From Massilia terrae (lineage in GTDB: Bacteria; Pseudomonadota; Gammaproteobacteria; Burkholderiales; Burkholderiaceae_D): a stretch of DNA of 64,000 nucleotides. Where the stretch lies: NCBI RefSeq assembly GCF_024753145.1, contig NZ_JANUGU010000001.1:930001-994000 (forward strand), in the 5' to 3' direction. Position 1 is the first letter of the stretch; each line of letters begins with the position of its first letter. The translations under genes were made by a program, and so were the position numbers. Positions 40,879 to 49,996 of this stretch are shown in pieces. Under the pieces are notes generated by a model, which did no database searches, was not told the DNA's origin, and saw only the letters and a program-made list of their open reading frames with translations.

Positions 40879-42072
40879 ATGCAAAGACGCGAATTGTTGA
40901 AATGGCTGGGCGCAGCGCCGCTGGCCGCCGCTTGTTCGAGCCGGGTGCTGGCTGCGCCTGACGCGCCGGCCAAGCTGCTAGTGGTGTTCCTGCGCGGCGG
41001 TTACGATGCTGCCAGTTTGCTGGTGCCGACCAGCAGCGACTTCTACTACCAGTCGCGGCCGAATATCGCGATTCCCAAGCCGTCGGCTGACACCGGCGCG
41101 AGCCTTGCGTTGACTTCGGATTGGGCGCTGCATCCGGCCCTCAAGGGCAGCATCTATCCGCTGTATCAGTCGCAGCAGGCCGTGTTCATCCCGTTCGCCG
41201 GCACCGAGGACCTGACGCGCAGCCACTTCGAAACGCAGGACACCATCGAAATGGGGCAGGGCGCGGGACGCCGGAACTACCGCTCGGGATTCATGAACCG
41301 CCTGGCCGCAGCGCTCAACGGTTCGCAGGTCCCGGCGCCGATTTCGTTTACCGATCAATTACCGCTCATCTTCCAGGGCAGCATGAACGTGCCGAACGTC
41401 GCGCTGCGCAATATCGGCAAGCCCGCGCTGGACGACCGCCAGAACCGGATCATCGCCAGCATGTACGCCAACCAGGAGCTTTCGGGACAGGTGAACGAGG
41501 GCTTCGCGACCAAGGGCGAGGTGGCGCGCGAAATGGCGGCGGAGATGGAAGCGGCAAGCCGTAACGCGATCAACACCAAGGGTTTCGAGCTCGAAGCGCA
41601 CCGCGTTGCGTCGCTGATGAAGGATAAATACCAGCTCGGCTTCATCGACGTGGGCGGCTGGGACACCCACGTCGCGCAGGGCGCCGCCACCGGCTATCTC
41701 GCCGGCCGCTTCGATGAACTGGGCAGGGGACTGGCCACCTTCGCCCGTGAAATGGGGGCGGACTGGGGCAAGACCGTGGTGGTCGTAGTCAGCGAGTTCG
41801 GGCGCACCTTCCGCGAGAACGGCAACCGTGGCACGGACCACGGCCACGGCTCGGTGTTCTGGGTGCTGGGCGGTGGCGTCAGCGGGGGCAAGATCGCCGG
41901 GGACCAGGTCGCGTTGAATGCCAGGACTCTTTTCCAGAACCGGGACTATCCGGTGCTGAACGAGTACCGCGCTGTGCTGGCCGGCTTGTTCGGCCAGATG
42001 TACGGCTTGACCGGAGAACGGCTCGCCGAGGTATTTCCCGGCGTCGCGCCCAAGTCCCTCGGCCTCGTTTGA
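40879..42072 (+). CDS. DUF1501 family protein, probable Tat substrate
   Basis: A 397-residue protein of the alkaline-phosphatase-like superfamily with a twin-arginine type N-terminus (QRRELLKWLGAAPLAAA), so probably exported folded. Family strings are 'VVFLRGGYDAASLLVP', 'RSHFETQDTIEMG', 'GFIDVGGWDTHVAQG', 'VVVSEFGRTFREN' and 'GTDHGHGSVFWVLGG', whose Asp/His residues probably bind metal. It forms an operon with the DUF1800 gene. The function is unknown; the family is sometimes called 'sulfatase-like'. It ends 26 bases from the convergent symporter gene. Confidence 0.87.
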   Translation: MQRRELLKWLGAAPLAAACSSRVLAAPDAPAKLLVVFLRGGYDAASLLVPTSSDFYYQSRPNIAIPKPSADTGASLALTSDWALHPALKGSIYPLYQSQQAVFIPFAGTEDLTRSHFETQDTIEMGQGAGRRNYRSGFMNRLAAALNGSQVPAPISFTDQLPLIFQGSMNVPNVALRNIGKPALDDRQNRIIASMYANQELSGQVNEGFATKGEVAREMAAEMEAASRNAINTKGFELEAHRVASLMKDKYQLGFIDVGGWDTHVAQGAATGYLAGRFDELGRGLATFAREMGADWGKTVVVVVSEFGRTFRENGNRGTDHGHGSVFWVLGGGVSGGKIAGDQVALNARTLFQNRDYPVLNEYRAVLAGLFGQMYGLTGERLAEVFPGVAPKSLGLV

Positions 42073-42098
42073 TACTCGAACGACGCTATCTCTGGGGT

Positions 42099-43505
42099 TT
42101 AATTTGCGATTGTCGACCTGACCTCGGCCAATTCCGCCGCCGGTGACTTGAACAGGTGGCTAATGCCCATCGTGAGCAAGGGCGCGGCCAGCGCCAGGTA
42201 GGAGCTGTCGACCCCATATGGATTCCCCGCCAGGAACCAGCCGATCGTGGCGATCACCGACAGGATCACGCCGACGAATGCCCCGCGCGGCGTGCCGAAC
42301 TTCGGTGCGTAGAAGGCCATCAGGATCAGCACGGCCAGCGTGGCCCGCAACGCCTTGCCGAGGAAAGCGATCATCAGCAGCTTGTCGGCGGACAGCGCGA
42401 GCACCAGCGGCAGCAGCCCGGCCACCGCGATCGCGATGCGGATGAAGCGCACGGATTTGCGGTCGTTCTTCTCCTTGTTGAACATCGGGTCGTAGAAGTC
42501 CTTCATGGCCAGCGTCGCCGAGGCCAGCGTGGTCGCTGCGATGCCGCCTAATAGCGCGCCGGCCAGGCCGACCACCATGATGCTGGCCGAGAAAGCGGGC
42601 ATGTGCGCGATCAGCACCGGAAACGCGTCGATCGACTTCACGCCTGGGTAGAGCACGGCGCTGCACATGCCGACCAGCGCTGCCATCAGCCCGAACGGAA
42701 TCATCAGCGAGGACACGTAGAAGCAGGCCCGCTTGGCGACGGCCGGGTTGTCGGTGCTGACCAGCGCCTGGATCACGTACTGGGTCGCGAAGATCGAGCC
42801 GATCCCGCCGATCATCCACGCGAAGATCTGGCCCCATCCGACTTCGACCCAGTTGAACATGGTGGTGGGCAGCTGCGCCTGCAGCACGTGGACGCCGCCG
42901 GTTGCCTGCAGCGCGTAGGCCAGCGCGAGGATCATGCCGATGTACTTCATGACCGAGTGCGCGAAGTTGGTGTACACCACCGAGCGCATGCCGCCGAGGC
43001 TCACGTAGACGACGGTGATACCGCCCACCAGCAGGATGGCCACTGTCTTGTTGATGTGCAGGACGGCGGCAAGCACTGCGCCGCCGCCAGCGTACAGCGC
43101 CACCGCGACAATCGACAGCGCGACGATCGTCAGTATCGATGCGGCGTAGCGGATCGGCTCTCCATACGCTTGTGCGAGGATGCCGGAGATCGTGGACTGG
43201 CCGCTTTCCTTGAACTTCTTGACCAGCACCAGCGCAAGCAGGAGGAAGCCGATCGACAGCGCCACCAGGTTCCAGGCTGCGGAGATGCCAAGCTTGAAGC
43301 CCATCTGCGCGGTGCCGATGCTGACCGAGCTGCCGATGAACTCCGACAGCAGCAAGGCCCCGATCAGGTAGGCCGGATAGTTGCGGCCCCCGGCCGTCAT
43401 GCCCTCGCTGCTGTTGGCGTGCCTGCGCACCCGGTAGGTGATGTAGGACATGAGGGCGAAATAGCCGATTGTGATTGCGGCGATGATGAAGAGTCTCGAA
43501 TCCAT
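42099..43505 (-). CDS. Sodium:solute symporter (SSS family)
   Basis: A 468-residue inner-membrane transporter with about 13 hydrophobic segments and the SSS features 'GGRNYPAYLIGALLLSEFIGSS' (read as two parts) near the N-terminus and 'VVYVSLGGMRSVVYTNFAHSV' mid-protein, where SSS proteins have their GGxxAVxxTD-like loop. It is the last gene of the catB-catC-pcaD unit, 47 bases after pcaD, which suggests import of an aromatic breakdown intermediate such as muconate or a lactone. Substrate is an inference from position. ATG 43505 follows CGGAG. Confidence 0.8.
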   Translation of the reverse strand: MDSRLFIIAAITIGYFALMSYITYRVRRHANSSEGMTAGGRNYPAYLIGALLLSEFIGSSVSIGTAQMGFKLGISAAWNLVALSIGFLLLALVLVKKFKESGQSTISGILAQAYGEPIRYAASILTIVALSIVAVALYAGGGAVLAAVLHINKTVAILLVGGITVVYVSLGGMRSVVYTNFAHSVMKYIGMILALAYALQATGGVHVLQAQLPTTMFNWVEVGWGQIFAWMIGGIGSIFATQYVIQALVSTDNPAVAKRACFYVSSLMIPFGLMAALVGMCSAVLYPGVKSIDAFPVLIAHMPAFSASIMVVGLAGALLGGIAATTLASATLAMKDFYDPMFNKEKNDRKSVRFIRIAIAVAGLLPLVLALSADKLLMIAFLGKALRATLAVLILMAFYAPKFGTPRGAFVGVILSVIATIGWFLAGNPYGVDSSYLALAAPLLTMGISHLFKSPAAELAEVRSTIAN

Positions 43506-43552
43506 TCTTTACTCCGAATATGTTCTTGTATTTTTTGGTTGAAAAACAGGTG

Positions 43553-44344
43553 CTAGGCGAGCAGGAAGTCGAGCACGGCGCGGGTGAATGCCGCCTCGGC
43601 CTCGACGTTTGATATATGCGATGCCGGGACAAGCGACATCCGTGCGCCGGGGATGCGCTCACGCAGCCATTCGGCGTCAGCCACGGTGGTGACGGGGTCG
43701 AATTCGCCCGCCACGAGCAAGGTGGGCGCCGTGATCTGTCCGGCGGATTCGCGCAGGTCCGCGTGGGCGAGGGCATCGCAGCAGCTGGCGTATCCTTCGG
43801 CGTCCTGCGCACGCAGCGTCGCCACCATCCGCGCGACCTTGCCCGGTTCGCGATCGATGAAGCCGGGCGTGAACCAGCGCGCCGGTGCGTTGTCGGCGAC
43901 GGCGTCCATGCCGCTGGCGCGCACTTGAGCTGCCCGTGCGTTCCAGCCGGCGGCGGCGCCGATTTTGGCGGCCGTATCGGCCAGCACCAGCCGGTCGATG
44001 CGATAGGCGGCGTGCGCTCCAAGCCACTGGCCGGTCAGTCCGCCCATCGAGATGCCGCAGAACGAGGCCTTCCTGATGTCGAGAAAATCGAGCAGCGCTA
44101 TGACATCGCGGCCGAGGTCTTCGATGCTGGCAGGCCCCCGCGCGCTGTCGGACTGGCCGTGGCCACGGGTATCGTAGCGCACGACGAAAAAGTCGGCGGC
44201 AAGCCGGTCGACCTGGGCATGCCACATGCCAAGGTCGGTGCCGAGGGAATTCGACAGCACCACGCAAGGGCGCGAGCGCGAGCCATCGGTGCGGTAGTGA
44301 AGGCGGATCCTGGTGGCGTGATCGCCGATTTCTGCGAAAGGCAT
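43553..44344 (-). CDS. pcaD: 3-oxoadipate enol-lactonase
   Basis: Hydrolyses 3-oxoadipate enol-lactone to 3-oxoadipate in the beta-ketoadipate pathway. The 263-residue alpha/beta hydrolase has 'PCVVLSNSLGTDLGMWHAQV', 'RYDTRGHGQSD', nucleophile elbow GISMGG, Asp in 'LVAGEFDPVTTV' and His in 'ASHISNVE'. ATG 44344 has GGAGC 7 bases upstream and starts 13 bases after the catC stop; a longer start at 44374 would overlap catC and lacks a site. Follows catC, the enzyme making its substrate. Confidence 0.9.
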   Translation of the reverse strand: MPFAEIGDHATRIRLHYRTDGSRSRPCVVLSNSLGTDLGMWHAQVDRLAADFFVVRYDTRGHGQSDSARGPASIEDLGRDVIALLDFLDIRKASFCGISMGGLTGQWLGAHAAYRIDRLVLADTAAKIGAAAGWNARAAQVRASGMDAVADNAPARWFTPGFIDREPGKVARMVATLRAQDAEGYASCCDALAHADLRESAGQITAPTLLVAGEFDPVTTVADAEWLRERIPGARMSLVPASHISNVEAEAAFTRAVLDFLLA

Positions 44345-44357
44345 GTGCGCTCCCGAT

Positions 44358-44648
44358 TCAGCGGTCGTCTTCATGGATCGACGACGGATGGCGGCACAGC
44401 GCCATCACCTCGACCTGCATGTAGGGGAACAACGGCAGCGCGGTCAGCAGCGCATGTAGCTCGTCGACGCTGTCGACATCGAACAGGCTGACGTTGGCGT
44501 ACTGCCCGGCGATGCGCCACAGGTGGCGCCACTTGCCTTCGCGCTGCAGGCGCTGCGAGAACTCCTTCTCGGTCTGCTTGAGCTGCGCCGCTTCGTCGGC
44601 GGGCATCGAAGTGGGCAGGTTCACGTTCATTCGTACATGGAACAGCAT
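44358..44648 (-). CDS. catC: Muconolactone delta-isomerase
   Basis: Converts muconolactone to 3-oxoadipate enol-lactone. The 96-residue length is that of CatC, with the N-terminal 'MLFHVRMNVNLP', 'EKEFSQRLQREGKWRHLWRIAG' and the C-terminal 'FPYMQVEVMALCRHPSSI' characteristic of the family (it forms a decamer). It starts 12 bases after catB ends, with GAGGAGA as ribosome site. Confidence 0.95.
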   Translation of the reverse strand: MLFHVRMNVNLPTSMPADEAAQLKQTEKEFSQRLQREGKWRHLWRIAGQYANVSLFDVDSVDELHALLTALPLFPYMQVEVMALCRHPSSIHEDDR

Positions 44649-44660
44649 GGGGTCTCCTCG

Positions 44661-45776
44661 TTAATGGCGCTGCATCGCGTGCAGCTTGTCGTCGTCGATC
44701 TCGACTCCGAGCCCCGGGCCGGTCGGAACCTGCAGCATGAAGTCGCGGTAGACCAGCGGCTCGCGCAGCACTTCCTGGGTCAGGAGCAGGGGGCCGAACA
44801 GCTCCGTATCCCAGGCCAGTTCGGGGAAGGTCGAGCAGACCTGGGCGGTGGCCGCGGTGCCGATGCCGCCTTCGAGCATGGTGCCCCCGTACAGGCCGAT
44901 GCCGGCCAGGCGTGCGACCGTCGCCACCTCCAGCGCCGGCAGCAGGCCGCCGGACTGGGTGATCTTGACGGCATAGACGTCGGCGCCATCGATCCGCGCC
45001 AATGCCATCGCATCGTTCGGTCCGTGCAGGGCTTCGTCGGCCATGATGGCGACGTCGAAGCGCTGCTTCAGGCGGGCCAGCGCGGCGCGGTTGTCGGCCT
45101 TGACCGGTTGTTCGACGAGGTCGATGCCGCCCGCTTCCAGCCTGGCGATGCCGCGCACCGCATCCATCTCGCTCCACGCCTGGTTGACGTCGACGCGCAC
45201 GCTGGCGCGCTCGCCAAGGGCGCGCTTGATGGCCAACACGTGGGCAACGTCGTCATCCACCGGGCGCAGGCCGATCTTCAGCTTGAAGATGCGATGGCGG
45301 CGCAGGTCCAGCATGTTCTCGGCTTCCGCGATGTCTTTCGAGGTGTCGCCGCTGGCGAGGGTCCACGCCACCGGCAGCGCGTCGCGTACGCGCCCGCCCA
45401 GCAGTTCGGACAGCGGCACCTGCAGGCGGCGCGCTTGCGCATCGAGCAGCGCGGTTTCGAGCGCGCACTTGGCGAAGCGGTTGCCCTGGATGGCCTTGCG
45501 CACCTTGGCCATCGCCTTCGCGGGCTGGCTGGCGTCCATGCCGGACAGCAGTGGCGCGATATAGGTGTCGATATTGGTCTTGATGCTTTCCGGGCTTTCC
45601 TCACCGTAGTTCAGGCCGCCGATGGTGGTGGCTTCGCCCCAGCCCACGATGCCGTCGGCACAGAGGACGCGCACCAGCACCAGCGTCTGCGTGTTCATGG
45701 TGGCGACGGACAGCTTGTGCGGACGGATGGTCGGCACGTCCACCAGAAAGGTTTCGATCTTTTCAATCATATTCAT
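44661..45776 (-). CDS. catB: Muconate cycloisomerase
   Basis: Cyclises cis,cis-muconate to muconolactone. The 371-residue enolase-superfamily enzyme shows the full MLE set: FKLKIG (the KxK base), Asp in RVDVNQAW, Glu in DLVEQPV, Asp in MADEALHGP, Lys in YAVKITQSGG and Glu in TMLEGGIG. ATG 45776 follows GAAGGAA; an upstream in-frame ATG would overlap the promoter. First gene of catB-catC-pcaD-symporter, diverging from a LysR gene through a classic operator pair. catA for catechol 1,2-dioxygenase is absent here. Confidence 0.94.
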   Translation of the reverse strand: MNMIEKIETFLVDVPTIRPHKLSVATMNTQTLVLVRVLCADGIVGWGEATTIGGLNYGEESPESIKTNIDTYIAPLLSGMDASQPAKAMAKVRKAIQGNRFAKCALETALLDAQARRLQVPLSELLGGRVRDALPVAWTLASGDTSKDIAEAENMLDLRRHRIFKLKIGLRPVDDDVAHVLAIKRALGERASVRVDVNQAWSEMDAVRGIARLEAGGIDLVEQPVKADNRAALARLKQRFDVAIMADEALHGPNDAMALARIDGADVYAVKITQSGGLLPALEVATVARLAGIGLYGGTMLEGGIGTAATAQVCSTFPELAWDTELFGPLLLTQEVLREPLVYRDFMLQVPTGPGLGVEIDDDKLHAMQRH

Positions 45777-45873
45777 TGCGTATAATTCCTTCAGGGTGAT
45801 GTGACGATATGCCCCTCGCGGGCAGGCGTCCAACACCGTTTTGGTATCACTTCAATACCCGATAGGTATGGAC
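45777..45873. promoter_or_regulatory. catB promoter with paired CatM/BenM-type operator sites
   Basis: Minus-strand promoter GTCCAA complement TTGGAC (45833-45828) and TATCGT (45809-45804), 18-base spacer, start near 45797. Site 1 is ATAC-CCGATAG-GTAT (45855-45869), exactly ATAC-N7-GTAT, centred at about -65. Site 2 is ATAC-N7-GTGT on the minus strand (45847-45833), centred 22 bases closer and touching the -35. This is the activation/recognition site arrangement of Acinetobacter CatM and BenM. Site 1 covers an ATG at 45868, favouring the regulator start at 45874. Confidence 0.8.
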
Positions 45874-46788
45874 ATGGAATTGCGGCACCTACGCTACTTT
45901 GTCGCGGTCGCGGAAGAGAAGAATTTCACCCGCGCCGCCGCGCGCCTGCACATCGCCCAGCCCCCGCTGAGCCGCCAGATCCAGCAGCTGGAGGAAGACC
46001 TTGGTGTCGCGCTGATCGAGAAGGGCTCGCGCCCGCTGCGGCTGACCGAGGCCGGCCAGTTCTTGCTGGCCCATGCCAAGCCCTTGCTGGACCAGGTACG
46101 CGAGCTGCGGGCCATGACCCAGCGCGTCGGCAAGCTCGAACGGACCTTGTCGATTGGCTTCGTCGCCTCGACGCTGTATGGACAGCTGCCCGAAATCGTG
46201 CGCCGCTACCGCGAGCGCTACCCGCAGGTGGAGGTGACCCTGCACGAGATGACGACGGTGGAACAGCTCAAGGCGCTGAAGGAAGGCCGCATCGACGTCG
46301 GCTTCGGGCGGCTGAAGAGCGAGGATCCGAGCATCCGGCGCATCCTGCTGCGCGAGGAAAGAATGATGGTGGCGATGTCTCCCGGACACCGGCTGGCGGA
46401 GCGCGAGGGCAGCGTGCGCCTGACCGAACTGGTGCACGAACGGCTGCTGGTCTACCCGAAGGCGCCACGGCCCAGTTTCGCCGACCAGGTGCTGGCCGTG
46501 TTCAGCGAGGCGAACCTGGCGCCCGACCAGGTGACCGAAGTGCGCGAACTGCAGATCGCGATCGGCCTGGTGGCGGCCGGGCAGGGCATCTCGATCGTGC
46601 CGCAGAGCGTACAGGGCATGCATCACCGCAATGTCGTGTATCGCGACCTGGAGGACAAGCACGCCTTCTCGCCCATCCTGTTCAGCGTGCGTCACATGGA
46701 CCGTTCGCCCGAGCTGGAGAACCTGCTGGCCACGGTCTACACGATTTACGACGATCTCGGAATCCCGTATGAGAGGGAAACCCTGTGA
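45874..46788 (+). CDS. LysR-family regulator, CatM/BenM-like
   Basis: Probably activates catBC-pcaD in response to cis,cis-muconate. The 304-residue length equals CatM/BenM. It opens with MELRHLRYFVAVAEEKNFTR and the helix-turn-helix 'AARLHIAQPPLSRQIQQLE', then an effector domain with 'LSIGFVASTLYGQLP' and 'EGRIDVGFGRL', segments conserved in aromatic-responsive LysR proteins. ATG 45868 (two residues longer) lies inside operator site 1; 45874 gives the usual family start. Divergent from catB, so autorepression through the shared operator is likely. Confidence 0.9.
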   Translation: MELRHLRYFVAVAEEKNFTRAAARLHIAQPPLSRQIQQLEEDLGVALIEKGSRPLRLTEAGQFLLAHAKPLLDQVRELRAMTQRVGKLERTLSIGFVASTLYGQLPEIVRRYRERYPQVEVTLHEMTTVEQLKALKEGRIDVGFGRLKSEDPSIRRILLREERMMVAMSPGHRLAEREGSVRLTELVHERLLVYPKAPRPSFADQVLAVFSEANLAPDQVTEVRELQIAIGLVAAGQGISIVPQSVQGMHHRNVVYRDLEDKHAFSPILFSVRHMDRSPELENLLATVYTIYDDLGIPYERETL

Positions 46789-46920
46789 TGTGGCTAATTC
46801 GCTTTAATCGTTCTTTAATGTTGCCGTAAGCACATTTTCGTGGCAATGTTCCGGTTCACGTGTACGGACGGCGATCCCGCCGTGCATCGATGAAATCCAT
46901 AAAAAACCGGAGAATTGACC

Positions 46921-49464
46921 ATGCAGGGAAAACATCTGTTGCGCGGCGTCGCCAGCGCCGCTTTCGCAGTCGCCATTGCGCCCGCTGCGATTGCGGCGTC
47001 ATCGGCCGCCACGGCCAGCGCCGCTGCCGTATCCAGCGCCTACAACCAGCCGCCGAAGGAAATCCTCGACGTGATGCGCGCGCCGCCGCCGCCGTCGCCT
47101 TTCCTCAGCCCGACCCGCGACAAGCTGATGCTGGTCACGATCCAGGACTATCCCTCGATCGCCAAGGTGGCCACGCCATTCCTGCGCCTGGCCGGCGTGC
47201 GTATCGAGCCGGGCAACCGCAGCCAGCACGACACCCCGGGCGGCTATGGCATCCCACCGTGTGTGAGCGCGATTGACCTGGTCCAGGTGGCAGACGGCAA
47301 GCAGACCGCCGTCAAGCTGCCGGCCGGCGCCTGCCCGCGTCCGCCCGTGTGGAGCGCCGATGGTCAGCGCTTCGTGTTCGAAAACACCACCACCGAAGCG
47401 GTCGAGCTGTGGGTTGGCGACGCCAGGACCGGCGCCGTGCACCGCCTGCCGGGCGTGCGCCTGAACCAGATGTTCGGCGACCAGGTGCAGTGGATGCCCG
47501 ACCAGAAAACCCTGCTGGTCAAGCTGGTGTCCACGCAGAAGGCGCCGCCGGCCGAAGTGCCGGGCTCGGATGGGCCCGGCATCCAGGAATCGCTGGGCGG
47601 ATCCGGCCAGAGCAGCACCTACGAAAACCGCGACACCCTGCGCAACCGCCACGACGAGGCGCTGTTCAATTTCTACGGCACTTCGCAACTGGCGCTAGTC
47701 GATTCCGCCACCGGCAAGGTCACCCCGGTCGGCAAGCCCGGCCTGTACGAAGACCTGGGCGTGGCGCCGAACGGCCACCACGTGCTGGTGACCGAGATCC
47801 GCCCGCCGTACTCCTACGTCACCACCTTCGACCGTTTCCCGAAACAGGTCGAGATCTGGGACCTGTCGCAGCGCACGGCCAAGGGCGCCAACCCCGTGGT
47901 GCGCGAAATCGCTTCGCTGCCGCTGGCCGACCGCGTGCCGAACCGTGGCGTGCCGACCGGCCCGCGCAACTTCACCTGGCGTCCGACCGATGCCGCCACC
48001 CTGGTCTGGGCGGAAGCCCTGGACGGCGGCAACCCCAACGTCAAGGCGGCCGAGCGCGACAAGCTGATGATGCTGAAAGCGCCCTTCAGCGGCGCTCCGG
48101 TGGAAATCACCCGCACCGAGCAGCGCTATGCCGGCCTGGCCTGGAGCGAGCAGCCGGGCGTGGCACTGCTGAGCGACTACGACGTCAATCGCAAATGGCA
48201 CCGCACCTGGCAAATCAACGTGGACGACGCCAAGAATTCGCGCCGCCTGATCTGGGACATGTCGAGCGATGAAAAGTACGGCAATCCGGGGATGCCGATC
48301 CGCCGCAAGCTGGCCAATGGCTTCAACGTGATCCGCCTGGATGGCGACACGATGTTCCTGTCCGGCGCGGGTTCCTCGCCTGATGGTGACCGTCCGTTCC
48401 TCGACAAGTTCAACCTGAAGACGCAGCAGACGGAGCGCCTGTTCCGCAGCAGCAAAACCTCGTATGAACAGTTCCTCGGCTTTGCCGGCAACGACGAGCG
48501 CCGACTGCTGACCTGGTATCAATCTGCCGAGGAAACGCCGAATGCCTTCGTGCGTACGCTGGGTGCGAGCACGCAAGCCGCGGCCGGCGAACCTTCCTAT
48601 GCTTCGTCGAGCGTGGCGCTGACCCACCTGGCCGATCCGGTGCCGCAAGTCCGCCAGATCAAGAAGCGCCTGGTGAAGTACAAGCGCGCTGACGGCATCG
48701 AACTGTCGTTCACGCTGTACACGCCGCCGGGCTACAAGGAAGGCACGCGCCTGCCGACCATCCTGAACGCCTATCCGCTCGATTATGCGGACGCGTCCAA
48801 GGCCGGCCAGACCACCGGCTCGCAAGCGACGTTCACCCGCCTGCGCCAGTATCGCCTGCTGCTGCTGTCGGGCTACGCGATCATCGACAGCGCCGCCTTC
48901 CCGATCGTGGGAGACCCGCGCAAGGCGTATGACACCTATACCGAACAGCTGGTCGCCAACGCCAAGGCCGCCGTCGACGAAGCGGTGCGCCTGGGCGTGA
49001 CCGATCCGGACCGCGTCGGCGTGACGGGCCACAGCCACGGTGCGCTGATGACCGCAAACCTGCTGGCGCACTCCAACCTGTTCCGCGCCGGCGCGGCGAC
49101 CAGCGGCTCGTACAACAAGTCGTTGACGCCGTTCGGTTTCCAGAACGAGCGCCGCTCCGTGTGGGAAGCGCCGGACGTGTACACCAAGGCATCGACCTTC
49201 TTCTACGCCGACAAGCTGAAGACGCCGCTGCTGATCGTGCACGGCACCGACGACGCCAACCCGGGCACCACGCCGCTGCAATCGGTCAAGTTGTACGAGG
49301 CCCTGCGCGGCAACGGCGGCGTGACACGTCTTGTGATGCTGCCGCACGAACCGCACTGGTACGCCGCGCGTGAATCGAACGAGCAGCTGGTGTACGAAAT
49401 GCTGCGCTGGTTCGACAAGTACGTGAAGAATGCGCCGGCCGGTACGAGCGCTGCCAGCCACTAA
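46921..49464 (+). CDS. S9-family (S9D, glutamyl endopeptidase-like) exported serine peptidase
   Basis: An 847-residue prolyl-oligopeptidase-type enzyme with a signal peptide (to about PAAIA-AS). A beta-propeller domain (about 60-600) precedes the alpha/beta hydrolase domain from about 620, with nucleophile Ser705 in GHSHG, Asp778 in HGTDDANPGT and His812 in LPHEPHWY. These strings match the S9D/glutamyl endopeptidase branch better than DPP4 or acylaminoacyl peptidases. ATG 46921 has GGAG 8 bases upstream. It stands alone, 132 bases after the LysR gene and before a strong terminator. It probably processes peptides in the periplasm. Confidence 0.88.
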   Translation: MQGKHLLRGVASAAFAVAIAPAAIAASSAATASAAAVSSAYNQPPKEILDVMRAPPPPSPFLSPTRDKLMLVTIQDYPSIAKVATPFLRLAGVRIEPGNRSQHDTPGGYGIPPCVSAIDLVQVADGKQTAVKLPAGACPRPPVWSADGQRFVFENTTTEAVELWVGDARTGAVHRLPGVRLNQMFGDQVQWMPDQKTLLVKLVSTQKAPPAEVPGSDGPGIQESLGGSGQSSTYENRDTLRNRHDEALFNFYGTSQLALVDSATGKVTPVGKPGLYEDLGVAPNGHHVLVTEIRPPYSYVTTFDRFPKQVEIWDLSQRTAKGANPVVREIASLPLADRVPNRGVPTGPRNFTWRPTDAATLVWAEALDGGNPNVKAAERDKLMMLKAPFSGAPVEITRTEQRYAGLAWSEQPGVALLSDYDVNRKWHRTWQINVDDAKNSRRLIWDMSSDEKYGNPGMPIRRKLANGFNVIRLDGDTMFLSGAGSSPDGDRPFLDKFNLKTQQTERLFRSSKTSYEQFLGFAGNDERRLLTWYQSAEETPNAFVRTLGASTQAAAGEPSYASSSVALTHLADPVPQVRQIKKRLVKYKRADGIELSFTLYTPPGYKEGTRLPTILNAYPLDYADASKAGQTTGSQATFTRLRQYRLLLLSGYAIIDSAAFPIVGDPRKAYDTYTEQLVANAKAAVDEAVRLGVTDPDRVGVTGHSHGALMTANLLAHSNLFRAGAATSGSYNKSLTPFGFQNERRSVWEAPDVYTKASTFFYADKLKTPLLIVHGTDDANPGTTPLQSVKLYEALRGNGGVTRLVMLPHEPHWYAARESNEQLVYEMLRWFDKYVKNAPAGTSAASH

Positions 49465-49486
49465 GTGACTTTGGGCACTTGCCTTT

Positions 49487-49529
49487 AACCCCTCACCCCC
49501 GTTTGAATGGGAGTGAGGGGTTTTATTTT
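49487..49529 (+). terminator. Rho-independent terminator after the S9 peptidase gene
   Basis: AACCCCTCAC (49487-49496) pairs with GTGAGGGGTT (49513-49522), followed by TTATTTT. The loop can pair further (CCC with GGG). As the next gene converges from the other strand, it probably works in both directions. Confidence 0.88.
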
Positions 49530-49530
49530 G

Positions 49531-49899
49531 CTAGTGGGGTTTGGCGTATTTGGCGACGCCTGTGACATCGAACAGCACACAGCGCTGGTCGCCGACCACC
49601 CAGGCATCATGTCCGGGCGGCATGTAAAAAACATCGCCGGGGCCATATTCCATCTCGGACCCATCATTCATCTTGACGACCATCCGGCCCTCAAGAATCA
49701 TGCCTGTATGGGTTGCCTGGCAAGAATCCGTTCCGGCTATCGGTTTCACATGCTGGCTCCAGCGCCAACCAGGTTCGAACTCGCCACGCCCCATTGTTTG
49801 GTTGCCCAGTGTGAAGACGGACAGTTTGCCTTTTCCGTCCTTGAAGGGACGGACTTCATCCGGCTTCTCCAAAGATTTTTTCTCTAACGTCGCACTCAT
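49531..49899 (-). CDS. Small cupin-domain protein
   Basis: A 122-residue single-domain cupin. The two cupin motifs are 'WSQHVKPIAGTDSCQATHTGMILEG' (read in two parts, with His residues for metal) and 'YGPGDVFYMPPGHDAWVVG'. The N-terminal 60 residues are family-typical and no second domain is present. ATG 49899 follows a strong GGAGGG. Function is unknown; such cupins may isomerise or bind small carbonyl compounds. It faces the S9 terminator and may be co-regulated with the LysR gene behind it. Confidence 0.8.
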   Translation of the reverse strand: MSATLEKKSLEKPDEVRPFKDGKGKLSVFTLGNQTMGRGEFEPGWRWSQHVKPIAGTDSCQATHTGMILEGRMVVKMNDGSEMEYGPGDVFYMPPGHDAWVVGDQRCVLFDVTGVAKYAKPH

Positions 49900-49996
49900 C
49901 GCATGACCCTCCGAATCAAATTAATCGGGGCACTGAAACCGGCCGACATTAAGTATAGGTCGGCACTTCGAAAGCGCCAGTACGTCGAGGTTTGCC

